64,000 nucleotides of DNA. Source: Rhododendron vialii (lineage: Eukaryota > Streptophyta > Magnoliopsida > Ericales > Ericaceae). The stretch lies in contig NC_080561.1 in assembly GCF_030253575.1 (NCBI RefSeq), positions 27,587,564 through 27,651,563 of the forward strand. Reading direction: 5' to 3'. The position numbers were made by a program, and so were the translations under genes. Positions 45,428 to 57,880 of the stretch are shown here, one piece after another. Each line of letters starts with the position of its first letter. Within the stretch, counting starts at the first letter, position 1. The notes below the pieces were generated by a model. That model had not been told where the DNA came from and searched no databases. It saw only the letters and a program-made list of their open reading frames with translations.

Positions 45428-45998
45428 TTATGGAAAGAATAGTTAGTTGAAATTCCCAAATGGGGTTCATTTCATTCCATTTTTCTTCTAAGTAGATTTG
45501 GTCCCCCTCCCCAAAAGTAATATTTTATTTATTTATTTTCTAAATTATTTTATCTTTCATGTTTAATTTATTGTTTTATGTTTTATTTATATCTTTTTTC
45601 TCATTTATTTATTTAGTATACTTTATATCTTTTTTCTTATTTATTTATTTAATAATATTTATTTAACTAAATCCTCTTTTATTTAATTCTTAAATCTTTT
45701 ATCTTATTTATTTAATATTTTGTTTAAATTTTCTTCTTACCTTCTTATCTTTAATTATAACTACTCATTCAGATTTTCTTCTTATCTTCCTATCTTCAAT
45801 TAAAACCACTTCTTCAGATTTTCATTTTATCTTCAATTATAACCACTCATTCAGATTTTATTCTTACCTTCTTATCTTGAATTGTAACTACTTATACAAG
45901 AATATCATTTTTCTTCTTACCACTCATTCTGAATTCCTTCATATATAGAAGCTTAATATTTCCTCAACATATATTTTCGTAATTCAAAGAAGAACATT
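45428..45998. other. AT-rich 5' flank of the Mutator-like remnant
   Basis: Low-complexity (ttatttattta) and repeated 'cttcttaccttcttatctt' words at 45740-45870. Probably the transposon's 5' non-coding part. Ends not determined. Confidence 0.4.
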
Positions 45999-47600
45999 AT
46001 GGATGACTACAACTTTTCTTTTTCAGATAGTTGGTCAGTTGAGAATGATGTTCGTAGTGGGGAGAACATCTCCCACAGTAGTCGTGATTATATATCCGAA
46101 TTTACCACTAATCAAGTTAGTTATTACTGTTGTTGTTTTGCATATTCGTTATTTATTTTAAAAATAGAGAAAATATGTTAATACTGGTTAATGTTGTACT
46201 TATACATATTCATTTTTTTATATAGATTTTGAAAGTAGAGAAGATAGGTTAGTTTGGGCGCGGAGCGTTTGTCTAAAATATGGTATTGTGGTGGTTATTA
46301 AAAATTCTGCTAATTTAAAAGGCGGCAAGCTGTTGAAGTGCATTCTTGGTTGTGAAAGAGGAGGAAAGTACGAACCGCCACTATATTTGGTTGAAGGGCA
46401 ATCCTTGCAAAGAAATACTGGAACGAAAAAATGCAATTGTCCATTTGAACTGTGAGGTATACCAAAACCTCCATACGGTGTCATGTTGGGTTTAATGGTT
46501 TGTTGTGGTTTCCATAATCATAAAATAGCAAAATATATTGAGGGCCACAAGTACCCGTCAAGGCTAAAACCAATAGAGAAATAATTTGTGGTCGACATGG
46601 CCAATAGCTCTGAGCCTCGTGAAATTCTTAATATTTTGAAGGAAAAAGACCCCGTCAAACACTACGGGAATCAAGAGCGTTTACAATGCCATTTTTACAA
46701 ACAAAGAAGCCAAACTGGATGGTTTAACTCCTATTCAGTATGTCATATGTCAATTATTTAAGAAAGAATATCTCTATAAATTTCTTACAAATTTAGATAC
46801 CAATGAAATCACAGATATTGTTTGCGTTCATCCTATAAGTCTAGAGCTATCTGTCAACTTTCTGTCCATATTGATCATTGATGCCACATACAAGACCAAT
46901 GAGTATCGGATACCACTATTGGAGGTTGTGGGTATTACATTCACATGGCGAACTTACTCGCTTATGTTCACATATCTTAGTAATGAGAGAGAAAAGCAAT
47001 TGACATCGGCATTGGATACCTTAAAAAACTGGAAGCTACATTCAGCGATTACCTTAGGCTTATTAACGTTATATTTTCCACACTGTTGACGTCAAAGGTG
47101 ACGGTTATTGTGGATTTAGGGTGATAGCTGCACAAATTGGGTATAGTGAAAATGATTGGAATCGAGTACGAGAGGAGCTTATTGAAGAGATTCGACAAAA
47201 TTATGATCTATACAGTGATTTATCCAGCACATGATTGGGCAAACCATTTACTACACTTACTGAATTGCTTCGAGCCTAGGGCACCAATGGCACATTGGAT
47301 GGATTCTCTGACTTTAGGAGTTGTCATCGCAACAAGGTACAACCTTGTACTACATATATTTTAGTTGAATGCTTTCGGTTGTTTTACTCACTTGCCATTG
47401 AGGTCCCCTCCAGTTCTGGTTGAAGACTGTCGGAAAATTGCTATTGCTCGTGTTTACAATCAATTCGTGCAAGTTTTCTTAGAACCTCGTTACCACGTAC
47501 CACCCATCCCAACATTGTGGTGGGAGCATGCATCAAACGAAGCTACAGAATGGGCTGCTAGTTATGGAACAAGTATATGCAATTGTGGTACGAAGTAATG
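45999..47600 (+). pseudogene. Mutator-like (MULE) transposase with OTU protease domain, decayed
   Basis: Fragments in several frames follow the order of plant MULE proteins. First a DNA-binding part (VWARSVCLKYGIVVVIKNSA, KLLKCILGCERGGKYE, TGTKKCNCPFEL, HNHKIAKYIEGHKYPSRL), then the DDE region (IDATYKTNEYRIPLLEVVG, nt 46873-46929). Then comes an OTU-type cysteine protease part starting DGYCGFRVIAAQIGYSENDW (nt 47098-47157) with the catalytic DGxC. Its His position reads ARVYNQFVQV, so the His is lost. At least four frame changes and several stops are present. The OTU-after-MURA fusion is known for some plant MULEs. No clear TIR pair was found. Not a domesticated FAR1-type gene: too broken. 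Confidence 0.85.
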
Positions 47601-47639
47601 GGTACAAGAGAGACGGGAGCAGAATTTGAAGGAAATATT

Positions 47640-48473
47640 GATTAGAATTTGTATTTTCATGTATTGACAATATGTACTCAATTATAATAAAATGAAATTT
47701 TGTTTAATTTTATTATTGTTGATTAGAAGTTATTTTTATTATTCATTGTTAATACAAATTAATTAACTAATTAAAATAATATACATTTCTTAATTATAAA
47801 TTCAATTTTAATTAAAAATATAATTTTAGTTAACCAAATTAAAATTAAAGAGTGGTGCTTAAATAAATAAAGATATGAAATTAAGTAAATAAGTAAAAAA
47901 AGAACAAAGAATTAGAAAATTAAAATAGAATTTGGGTTGGGGGGGGGGGGGGGGGGCGGCGGACCTCTCTTCTTCTAATCACCCAACTTAACCCTAGTGA
48001 ATTGTATTGTTCCAAGTCAAAGTTGCGAGCCTTGATTTGTTCGGAGAAAAGTTTTGCTATTAAGTAATTTTTTCGATAGAGTAATTTTGTACTACATTAA
48101 TCTTGGGGTGGTGAATTTTTTCAATTTTTTGTTAAAACTTTTGAGATTAATTGTTTGAAAAGGTATAAGATTATGGAGCACAGACTAATAAAATCCACAA
48201 AATTATGTTTATGGGGGTTTTTTTCGTTTTTAATAAATTTTTTTGTTTGATCACTTTTGGTCCTTTCAACTTTCTGAACTTTGCTGGTCAAGAATAATCA
48301 ATCAAGAGAACGTTAAGGCGAATTTACAAACAATTTGAATGACGTGCTTCGTAGTGTTGACCCAAGAGCTAGAGACAAGTCAATACTACGTTTTATAGCT
48401 GCAGCACCCCTCTCGGGCAAGGGATGGCTTGGCAATGGGGTGGGTTGGAGTTGGATTTAGCATCTCCCAAACT
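47640..48473. other. Intergenic, AT-rich, with a G run
   Basis: A G run at 47940-47956 followed by gcggcggacctc. No gene, RNA or repeat family identified in the rest. Confidence 0.4.
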
Positions 48474-48884
48474 CATGGACGGAGCCAGAAATTTCATCAC
48501 GTAGGGGCGACCGTGCATGCAAAAAATATATATAAATACACATGTATAATCACATAAATACATTAAAACTCAAAATAACATAAATACATAAATCGGTTTA
48601 ACTAATGGGATCGATCTTAATGTATATGTCTTGTTTTTCTTTATTGTTCATTTTCTTTTTTTCATTCATCACAACTAAACGAATTCGATAAATGGGCTTT
48701 CATGTTACTTGATTTTTCCAGTCAAAAAACAAAGAATTATGAGAAGTCTAGAATAACAATTGGGGAAAGACATACCTACAACTTAAATTCATCAAAATTA
48801 CTTAGGATTTCCAAAATCTCTTTTCCTTTGTCTCTATTTTCTCGAAATTGCCTTTGAAGTCGTAACAATTGAGGATGTTTGTGT

Positions 48885-48899
48885 GTATATATATATATG

Positions 48900-48960
<61 letters not shown>

Positions 48961-48973
48961 GGGGGGGGGGGGG
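48885..48973. repeat. Compound microsatellite (TA)n(GA)n(G)n
   Basis: Runs of TA, GA and G back to back at the outer edge of PG copy 2. Confidence 0.9.
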
Positions 48974-49654
48974 AAATTGGTGTGGAGTGTTGTTAATCGC
49001 ACCCCCTGTGTCAGGCCCCCCCTGACACGAGCCCTCTTCAATTCCCCGTTTTACCCCGGCTCTCTTTTTCTCTCTCTCCCCACTGTCTCTCTCTCTTATT
49101 TTATTTTTTGTTATAAAATTTTAAATGCTAATAACTTTTTTTTCACGTATTTTTTTTAAAATAAATTTTATATTTTTAAAATCTACTCAATGAAATCTAT
49201 CAAACGAGCCTAATATTGATGGTGAAATAATGTAAAACAGAAAAATTATATTTTTTGGTAGTTTAAACTGTCTAAAGAGGTTGAAAAATTGAGTGTCCTA
49301 AATTTCAATCCGTTTGAATCAAATATCTCTTAGGGTTAATCAACGAGAGTCCTAGAGTCAAAATTTAATTATGATCATTTAGGATAAAATGATCAGAAAA
49401 TTAAAATCTTTCCACCGGTTCAAACGGATTGAAATTTGAAATACTTAATTTTTTAACTATATTTTTTAATATATAAATTGTCTAAAGAGGTTGAAATCAC
49501 GTATTTTTTAAAAATAAATTTTATATTTTTGAAATCTACTCAACGAAACCTATCAAACAAGTCAAATATTGAATATGAAATAATGTGTTTAAATTAAATG
49601 ATTTTTTTGGGCCCAGTATAATATCTCTTTATTTTTATTTTTTGTCCTTTTTTT

Positions 49655-49959
49655 ATTTTCGTCCCGACGGTTCTATCTGCATTACTTCATACCACAAATT
49701 GGAGGCGTGCTTCATAAGGATGAGCCTATCCGTGTGCTTCATTTGATGCATTTCGCCTCCACCATATGATAATGGGTGGTACAGGATAATGAGGATATAA
49801 AAAAACTTGCACGAAGTGATTTCCATTAACATGACCAATAGCTATATGTTTGCGCGCTGCGAATGGAACTGGATGGGAGCTCAACGACAAGTGAGTGAGA
49901 CAACTCGAAGCAATCATATTGAATGTATGTAGTACAACGTTGTACCTTGATGCGGACAA
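49655..49959 (-). pseudogene. OTU-domain fragment of a Mutator-like element
   Basis: The minus strand reads SASRYNVVLHTFNM, FAARKHIAIGHVNGNHFVQV, FLYPHYPVPPI. It is the C-terminal half of the OTU domain seen at 47320-47600, but keeps the catalytic-type His (NGNHFVQV). The Cys half is missing. It is inserted in PG copy 2. Confidence 0.75.
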
Positions 49960-50024
49960 GTCCCAATGTTATAAAATCCATCCAATGATCCTCTGGTGCC
50001 GATGGTTGGATGCAAATTTTTTAT

Positions 50025-50367
50025 TTTATTTTAATGTCCTTATTCAATTTTTTTTCCCATTTGTTAGTTTTTGGTCAATTTTTTGGGGATTATTGCTTCT
50101 TCATAACAAGAGGAATCTAAAAAGTAAAAAACTACGATCGAAATCCTTTTTTTTTTTAAATAAAGACGAAAAAATTGGCTTATTGGCTTATTTTTGTCTT
50201 TATTCAAAAAAATTAGGTTTGGATCATAATTTTTTATTTTTTAGATTCCTCTCATCACGACGAAGCAATAATTCTCAAAAAATTAACTAAAAACTAACAA
50301 ATGCCATTTTTTTTTGAATAAATACAAAAAAATAAGCCAAGTGGCTTATTTAGCCGAACGCCCCCTT
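50025..50367. repeat. Foldback MITE, family FB-A, copy 3
   Basis: Arms 'tgtccttattcaattttttt' ... 'gttagtttttggtcaatttt' and complements near 50270-50340, inner 'aagaggaatctaaaaagtaa' and complement. Confidence 0.75.
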
Positions 50368-50544
50368 AATATTAAACTACCACAAAAATATAATTTTTCC
50401 GTTTTACATTATTACATCATCAATATTAGGCTCATTTGATAGGTTTCATTGAGTATATTTCCAATATATATAATTTATTAAAAAAATAGGTGAAAAAAAA
50501 TTATTAGTATTTAAAATTTTACAAAAAAAGAGAGAAAGCGAGAA

Positions 50545-50580
<36 letters not shown>

Positions 50581-50955
50581 AGGGGTAAAAGGGGAAAAGG
50601 GGATCCGTGTCAGGAGGGGGGCCTGACACGGAGGGGGGCAATTAGCAATCCACTTTGGTGTGCCATTGAGATTTTAGGGCAAAATAAAACGAAATGTGCA
50701 AGTTTATTACTTGAATATTCACAATATTAACTCTATAGTTTTATTTTTTGTTACATTTTTGCCCTTAGTTTTTAGTAATTAATGTTGGTATCCTCGTAGT
50801 TCAAATATTACAATTATATATATTTTTTCAAAATTCTTCGCAGGGACGAGCCTATATATTTTCATAGGAATTTTTTTTTTATACATATAATAGTGTTTAT
50901 TTTTCTTCTTGCAAGGGCGACCGTCCCTAATAGCCTCTCCCTGGCTCCATCCCTG

Positions 50956-51307
50956 CCCAAACCCACCTCCATTTTATATCGGATCAGAGTTGGATACCAT
51001 CTCCGTCCCATTTGCTTATCGGATTGGATAAAACCTGCTAGGATCGGGGTGGGTACACATAGATTGGAGCAGCTAGGGGTTGAGGCAGGTACACGTACGT
51101 AGGTTGGAGCGGCTAGCGAGTGTCACTCGCTGTTTTTGAGTTGACATACGTTTGGAGGGGCTTTGTTCAGTGTCGTTCGTGTTTTTGGATTGAGGTTTTA
51201 TTTCGGCTTTCTTTTAGTATGTTCTAGCTTTTAAGGGTCTTAGATCCAAAAAAAATAACAAAGGGTCTGTCTGTTGGGTTGGATCGATGAGGTTGAGTAT
51301 TGTTCAA
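50956..51307. other. Intergenic, nothing identified
   Basis: Contains a local repeat of 'aggttggagcggctag'-type words (51060-51120). No gene seen. Confidence 0.4.
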
Positions 51308-51540
51308 GAGAAATTTTTCAGTGCCGAGTGGGTACCACATGGTGTCTGCTCGGTACATCCGAGCCGTCGATGCAATTTTGGGCGGCTTGGATTTGGAGAG
51401 AGAAATAGGAGAGAGAAAGAGAAGGGGTGAGAGGAGAGAGAAGGTTTCAATCTGAGCCGTCCAAAAGTGCACCGGACGGCTCAGTAGTGCCGAGCGGGCG
51501 CCATATGGATATATACCCGCTCGGCACTGAAAAATTTCTC
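51308..51540. mobile_element. Small MITE with 9-bp flanks
   Basis: 233 bp. TIRs gagaaatttttcagtgccga and its complement. Flanks attgttcaa (51299-51307) and attgttcag (51541-51549), 8 of 9 identical. Mutator-like TSD length. The interior contains 'gagccgtcc' words like those in HP elements. Confidence 0.8.
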
Positions 51541-51867
51541 ATTGTTCAGATTGAGCCTGACGGAACTATACTCCTACATTGATGTACCTGGGCACATGAT
51601 GTTGGTTTGCTCGTGGGTGTATGTTTTTGGGTTGTAAACAAATTCTTACAGAAACTCAGAGAATTCGTTTGGTCTTTCCCTTGTATACCTCTTTGCTTTC
51701 CTTTTCATTTCTTCCTTCCCAAGGAGAGGGTTAGATTTCCATTGAAATGAATTAATTCTAAGTAATGATCACACAATCGCTTTGGGGAGGGCTTCTAAGT
51801 ATTGGAGAACAAATTATTCAGTTGTACTAGGATATTCGATCGACCTCTCTGAACACCATGCAAAGTA

Positions 51868-52250
51868 AAAGAGATCTGGCACTTGCACCTGGCCCGATCT
51901 GCTAGCTCTTAGTGGCTCTACGTACGGTTGTGTGTGGTATGTTTGTGATTCATACAGATGGAACGCTAAAGGGATATTTCAATGTTTTTTTTTAACCATA
52001 ATTAGAGAAACGAAGTACATTGCAGAATAATTTGTAGCACTAAAAGTTACAAGATCTGGCACCTGCGCCCGGCCTGATCTACCAGCTCTTAGTGACTCCA
52101 TGTCCAATCGTGCGTGTTGTGTTTGCGATTCATACAAATGGAACGCTATAAGCAAATTTACAAGGGGTTTTTTTTTAATAGAAATTAGAGAAACGAAGTA
52201 CACTGCTGAATAATTTGTAAAGTTACAAAAATAAGACAAGAAAAATCTTA
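51868..52250. repeat. Tandem pair of ~175-bp repeats
   Basis: 51868-52015 and 52049-52205 share agatctggcac(c/t)tgc, tagctcttagtg-type, gattcataca(a/g)atggaacgct and ttagagaaacgaagtac. Source unknown. Confidence 0.75.
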
Positions 52251-52590
52251 AAGATAGTTTACCTCTTCCTTTTTTGATCAGCAATTTTTATTGAGGTTTT
52301 TCCAATTTTGTTGCCTGATGAAGGAGACAACATTAGACGCCAAAGCTCATGCTCTTCAAAGGAGTAGTGGATGTTATTGTTGGGATTACTGGAGTGACTA
52401 AAATTAGCAGCAATAGAAAATAGGGACACAATCACATATTAACTATACTAGCATTTGGGGTATACGGGTTGTGCGCGCAAGTGTGAGTAATCACAACAAA
52501 TCAATATTCATAGCACGTTGAAGTGGGTACAAAGAATTAGTGGTAGTTCCTTCTGTTTTAATGGGTGAGAGGATAATCTTTTTTTTAAGG
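52251..52590. other. Intergenic, nothing identified
   Basis: AT-rich sequence without ORFs or repeats I can support. Confidence 0.35.
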
Positions 52591-52597
52591 AAATGGA

Positions 52598-52826
52598 AGG
52601 GGCTGCAGTGCACCCGCCACACTCAATGCACCGTATAGTGCGGCTGATCCGGTTGTCCATCTCGACACGAACGACTCGGATTTAATCCGAGCTCCTACAA
52701 ATCCTAGCCGTCCATTGTTCGGATGAAAATCTGAGCCGTTCATTATCGAGACGGACGACTGAATTGACCGCACTATACGTGTGATGCAGGGGTGCACTAC
52801 AACACCCCCGGTCCTGTAGTGCAGTT
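52598..52826. repeat. Hairpin MITE
   Basis: Arms 'ctgcagtgcacccgcc...accgtatagtgcgg' and 'ccgcactatacgtg...ggggtgcactaca'. The centre has 'gccgtccattgttcgg' and 'gccgttcattatcgag'. TSD unclear. Confidence 0.7.
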
Positions 52827-52829
52827 TTG

Positions 52830-53350
52830 AGGGGTATCTATCAACTTGCTGGGGAAAAAAAAAACAAGGGTACCAACTTCCCATAAGAGCTGAACCCACA
52901 AATATGACCATTGAAACATAGGCATTACAAATATAGTTGCAAAAATATGACCGTTAAAAATGTAGTGGTTACAAATGTGGCCATTAAGAAAAGATCTGGT
53001 AAGAAATTATAACCATAAAAGTTAAAAATAATATTTAAATTAAAAAGTATGAGTATACAGAAAGAGTATTTCAAATAAAATGAAGTTAGAATAGAAGTAT
53101 GATGCACAGTACTTTGAAAAAAGTGACTAGTTATAGTAGAAAAGTTACTTTTTAAGTTTAATTTTATCCAAAATTTGTTGAGGCTGATACATATGCTGGA
53201 ACTGATTGGTGTGGTGGGACTTGTGAGAGTGATTTTACATTTTGCCCCCGATAGTTAGTTAATATCCCAGTAAAAAAAAGTTGTAAAAAGGACACTCTCC
53301 GTCCCTACTTGTTGATCTCTTGTTATATACTAAGCGAATCTTTAATTAGT
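52830..53350. other. Intergenic, nothing identified
   Basis: Contains repeated 'aaaatatgaccgtt/aaatgtggccattaa' words at 52900-52990; otherwise unremarkable. Confidence 0.35.
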
Positions 53351-53940
53351 TACTCCCTTTGTCTTAAAAGTGGTAATACTTTTTATATGCAATATGGATC
53401 TTACAAGATATTTTCAAATAATTCTTTTAAACAATATTTTCAAAATCAGTTAAAAGGTTTATAGATTACAAGATAAGTGACATAAACCCTAGAAAGGACA
53501 AATAAATTAGGATAGTGGGGACTGTATCTTTCAATTGGTAATATATTTTATATTCAATACTATTTTTTTTTTATATATCTTGATTAATTATATTATACAA
53601 AGTTTTTAAAATCACATAAAATATTACTCCATCCATCCCAATTTAATTGTCCTTTTTGAAAGTTTGTGCCACTTTTCAATTGATTATATCTTGTAATTTA
53701 TAATTTTTTATGTGATTTTAAAAATATTATATTATAGAACTAATCAAGATCCATCAAACAAAATTCATAACTGATATAAAATTCATTACGGATTTAAAGA
53801 TATAACTCATTTTTTAGCCGGTTAGAATAGAACGAGTTACAATTAAATTGAGACGGAGGGAGTAGTAATTAAAAAATATAATCAATAAAGAGTTACAAGG
53901 ACTACTAAAAAGACTAATAAATGGGCACGGAGGGAGAAGT
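53351..53940. mobile_element. Stowaway-like MITE split by a second one
   Basis: Outer ends tactccctttgtctta at 53351 and gggcacggagggag at about 53922-53936. The inner element (53625-53864) has its own ends. Confidence 0.65.
53625..53864. mobile_element. Stowaway-like MITE (inner)
   Basis: tactccatccatcccaattt and complement ...aattgagacggagggagta, TA at both ends. Confidence 0.8.
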
Positions 53941-53957
53941 TTTGTTTTATACTCTTT

Positions 53958-55508
53958 AGAGCATCCACATTGTGATAAGCAAATGAGTAACCAAAAAATA
54001 CCCCACATTGTAATAAGCAAAATTACAAGTCTTTTAGCAAGTAACCAAATTGAACCAATTTCATAAGTACTTATTTTTTAAGAAGGCAATTTCAAGCTTA
54101 ATAATAATGTGTTTATGTAAATAATTTTTCCACCAATATGGATCTAGTTTGATAGATCTCATCGAGATCTTTTATACGGTGCAAAAAAATCGAAAAATTA
54201 TTTTTCATTTATATTATTTTTAAATTTGAAAATATGAAATAAGTACTTATTTTTTAAAAAGGTGTTCTGGAACGGGGCCTTAACAATTTTTACCAATAAC
54301 CAAAATTCAATAACCAAATTCGGATTTTTCGTAAATGAGTTCCAATTACACACCCGACCACACCAAAATATTCGTCTCGACAAGACAATTCCAAAACTGA
54401 AAGACCGGTTGCTGTAAACCTTTTCACGCGCCCTCACACGCCGCCTAAAGAGGTTGCACATGAGATCCACTTGCATCATGCGTTGAGCACGCCAAATTGA
54501 GTAAAGGCACATGATATTTGGCCATCCACAGTGGTATAATCAAAAAAAGATAATTAAAAGTTAACACATCAACTTTTGATTATTCACTTAAGAGGTTGTT
54601 AAGTTTAACAATATTGAGTTTCACAATTGTCACTTCTAATCCATAACCAAAATAAGGGGTCCACTACAATTTCACTCACACTCTCTCTATTTTCCGTCAT
54701 CTACTTCCCTCCATTTACATTTTAATTTTGAGAAAAAATCGGTGACTTTCTTCTCTCCCACTATAAATTATTATTATTAATTAATTAATTTATTTTTATT
54801 TTTTTGTGGGGGGGGGGGAGGGAATAGAAACGGGAATGAATAGTGAAATACTTTAATCCGGCGATGATGGGTTGAATTGTAGATGATCGAAAAATATGAG
54901 TTTCACTTTTGGAGGGAAAGAAAGAGAAATAGTTTGCGGGTGAAGTGAAGAAGATATAGAATAGGCGAAGAAGAAAATTCCAGTTGAAGCATGCGTGTAT
55001 TCAAATTTTGAAACTAGTTAACTTATATGGTGTGGGGTCCAAAAATTTTGATTATTGAAAAAGGTTGCTAGTTTTGGTTATCCAAAGTCCAAAATTTAAT
55101 TATTTCTAAGGATGTTGTTAAGTTTGATTATACCACTGTGAGCTACTTTTTGCACCAACATTGTTAACTTTAAAAACAATTGATTTTTGATTATACCAAT
55201 GTGAATGGCCTAACCTCTTTAGGCGGAGTGTGATGGTGCTCGAAAATGTTTACGGCAACCGGCTTTTCAGTTTTGGAATCGTCTCATTGAGATGAATAAT
55301 TTGGTGTGGTCGGGTGCGTAATTGAAACTCGTTTGCGATTGGACAGATATGCATTGTGTATTGTGGGGGTTTTTTTTTGTTAGGGATGCAAAAATAACTA
55401 ATGTGGAGGTAGAAGCCGTTAAGTTTGATTATGGACTAAATAGATAATCAAATGCTGACGTGGCATATTTTGATTATTAATTATTGATTATTATCATTGC
55501 AGATGCTC
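53958..55508. mobile_element. Tourist-like long foldback with nested foldback
   Basis: TIR gagcatccacattgtgataa and complement ...ttatcattgcagatgctc, flanked by TTA (53955-53957, 55509-55511), as in PIF/Harbinger-type MITEs. Long arms include gttccaattacacacccgac and its complement near 55318. A second inverted pair (ggccatccacagtggtataa / complement) spans about 54522-55211. No ORF of note. Confidence 0.75.
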
Positions 55509-55646
55509 TTAGAATAGATGTTTACATACCAAAAACAAAGTAGTATGGTGCAAGTTGGCATTAACCAATTTTGGTGTGCTATAACTTACAAGTAGTATTA
55601 ATGGGATTCGGATCCTTTATGAGGATTTACCTGTGAAGATCTTGTG

Positions 55647-56539
55647 CAGTGCCGGCCCAACCCCTAGGCCCAAGAGATCTAGGTATTGAGCATCCCAAAA
55701 ATCTCAAATTTAAGGGACACTCCAATACTTTTACTACTTGGGTTTGAGTAAAACTTTTTTTAAGTTCAATAGAATAAAAAAAAGAGTACTGCTATTGGTA
55801 CCGATGGTACCGTAGAGAAAATGCACCGACGGCCACCGGACGGCCGTCTCCGGACACTGTACGACCGATCCGAGCTGTCCAAAAATTTTAAAAAACAAAA
55901 CCGAGTGGGCTTGCGAGAGAATCAACGGCATCTGAGGTGTGTAGGGTACTTGATCTGAGAACCCCTTTTTCGTGTATATACACGTATATACATATATAGA
56001 CGAAAAAGGGATGCTCGGATCAAGTACCCTACACACCTCGGATGCCGTTGATTCTCGCGTAGGCCCACTCGGTTTTATTTTTTAAAATTTTTGGACAGCT
56101 CGGATCGGCCGTACGGTGGTCGGAGATGGCTGTCCGGTGGCCGTCGGTGCATTTTTCCTACGGCACCATCGGTACCAATAGGATTTTCGTAAAAAAAATG
56201 TCCAATTGGAGATAATGAGTTAGCTCAACCCATCATCCCTTAAACCCAAGTGCCCAACCTACCATCCCATAAGCCCAAATGCCCAATTTAACTGATACTT
56301 TTGCTTCTAGAAATGCAAAATGAGTAATTCAAGTGATACTCATGTGTTTTTGAGATAATATGTATTTGTCTATTTGGAGACTGTGTGTTTTGTGTTCCTA
56401 TATAATGATTAGTAGAATTTTATATTAGTTTGACTTTATCATATTGTGATTGTTACTGTAAAAATTATTAAGTATTAACTTCTTTAAGGACACATGTTTT
56501 TTATTAGGCCTTGGGCTAAAAACCCTTGGGCCGACTTTA
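55647..56539. mobile_element. hAT deletion derivative with perfect 8-bp duplication
   Basis: Ends cagtgccggcccaacccc and ...cccttgggccgacttta; ATCTTGTG at 55639-55646 and 56540-56547. A related remnant is at 22285-23115. An HP hairpin is inserted at 55797-56176. Non-coding. Confidence 0.88.
55797..56176. repeat. Hairpin MITE HP4
   Basis: Ends ctattggtaccgatggtacc and complement; inner arms gtgggcttgcgagagaatca / complement and cggatcaagtaccctacaca. The loop is tatacacgtatatac. Confidence 0.85.
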
Positions 56540-56552
56540 ATCTTGTGAGGGT

Positions 56553-57880
56553 TGGTTCTGGATCTTTTATGAGGATTTACCAGTGAGGATTATGTGAGGG
56601 TTTTGCTGAGAGGCTGACAATACATTAACGAGGAGTCCCCTTTGTTTTGTTTGGAATCTGTTTACACCATATTTCACCGCCTATCGATGATCGACCGAAA
56701 GGTGGCAATTATAAAAATGCTTCTTATTTTATTATTTTGTATTAATAATATAACTAGTTTTTGTTCTTTTATTTGTTTGTATTTTAATGAAGTGCAGGAC
56801 ACTTGACATGCTCCTACACATTTAGAAGTTAAAGGACACTTATCATCGTCTTACACACTTTGAAGTTGAAGAGAAGTTATTTGGACACTTGGAAGATAAT
56901 TAGAAGAATTAAGAATAGTGAGAAGTTATGAAGTTATTTCCTGCACATTTTTGTCTTCCTATAAATAGCATTTTTAGGCCTCATTGTAAACTCCTCCAAC
57001 AAATCAAAGTCTTTACTTTGTTCTTAAATTTTTGTCTTACTAACTCACTTCTGGGTTATAATTAGTAGTAGGATTCAAATTCTAAGACTAACTTAGAATA
57101 TTCGATGTATCGCTCGTGTCGATAGATCGATCGTTGAAGATTGATGGAAGAATCTCTTCCATTCTTCTTCTTTCTTATCATCAATTCCACATTTGACTCG
57201 ACTACTATTTCTCTTCCGGTGAAATTTTGAAATACAGCGTGAAACCATGGATCCTTCTTGTGGAAACATAGTTGCATTCACCCTTATTTTTGTTGTTGAC
57301 ATTGTTTCCCGAAATTTCTGTCGATTTCGATCGAAGGAAAAATTGGTAAACAGAATCCCAGTCTTAGGGTTCTATTTTTGTTGCTACAGCAACCTCCAAA
57401 TCAAGATATCTCTTTCCTTTCCATTCTCAGTTTTCAAAATCGTCCGTTGAGTTCAAAATCAAACCCTAAAAAGTTCAATTGGTTTCTTCGAAATCGCCGA
57501 CTCCTATTTTTGATGATCGCATTGTTGAGCGTTTCTGTGACATTGTCTAGCTCTGATAAGGGTTTTGGCCGCTTGTTCATCTCATCAATGTCGACAGCCG
57601 TGGAATTCGAACTGCGGAACGGAGGAAGTAGTAATGTGGGCCTTGGAAGAAGACCAGAGAGGAAGGTTCTCATCAGATTATAAGGAGGAGGACAACGTTG
57701 TTGCGTAATGGAGGAGAAGAAGAAAACGACCCTGTTAGAATTTTATTCCATAAAACGGTGACGTGTTTGTTTAAAGAAATGAAGGATTGTTGTAGACCAT
57801 TGAATCTCCTCATTAATGTGTTGTTAGTCTCTGAGCAAAACCCTCACAGGTAAATCTTAATAGAGGATCTGGATCCATAT
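56553..57880. repeat. Element with ~80-bp inverted ends, interior unidentified
   Basis: 56556-56640 (gaggatttaccagtgagg, gtgagggttttgctgag) is the complement of 57805-57877. The first ~35 bp also occur as a direct copy at 55612-55646, on the other side of the hAT insert. The inside (56790-57060) has an LTR-like look (tataaatagcatttttaggc), but nothing that lets me assign it. The short ORFs at 57247-57683 are not recognised. Confidence 0.5.

Larger units (their letters stand above)
48990..50660. repeat. Foldback element, family PG, copy 2, with nested inserts
   Basis: The left end (taatcgcaccccctgtgtca, palindrome gtgtcaggcc...cctgacac) is mirrored at 50560-50660 (cctgacacggaggggggc, 'aattagcaa'). 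The left arm runs to about 49330, then the centre to about 49600. The right arm resumes at about 50370. Confidence 0.7.
48474..50955. mobile_element. hAT (Tip100-type ends) element carrying other repeats
   Basis: TIRs catggacggagccagaaatt and ...cctggctccatccctg. Flanks cccaaact (48466-48473) and cccaaacc (50956-50963) form an 8-bp duplication with one mismatch. Inside are a PG element (48990-50660), itself split by an OTU-gene fragment and an FB-A foldback. No hAT transposase seen. Confidence 0.75.

Noticed and set aside
45999-47600. Domesticated FAR1/FHY3-type transcription factor
   Set aside because: Several stops and frame changes, and loss of the OTU His. A decayed transposon fits better.
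57247-57683. Possible small gene (ORFs on both strands)
   Set aside because: No domain, signal or splice support; it lies inside an inverted-end repeat.
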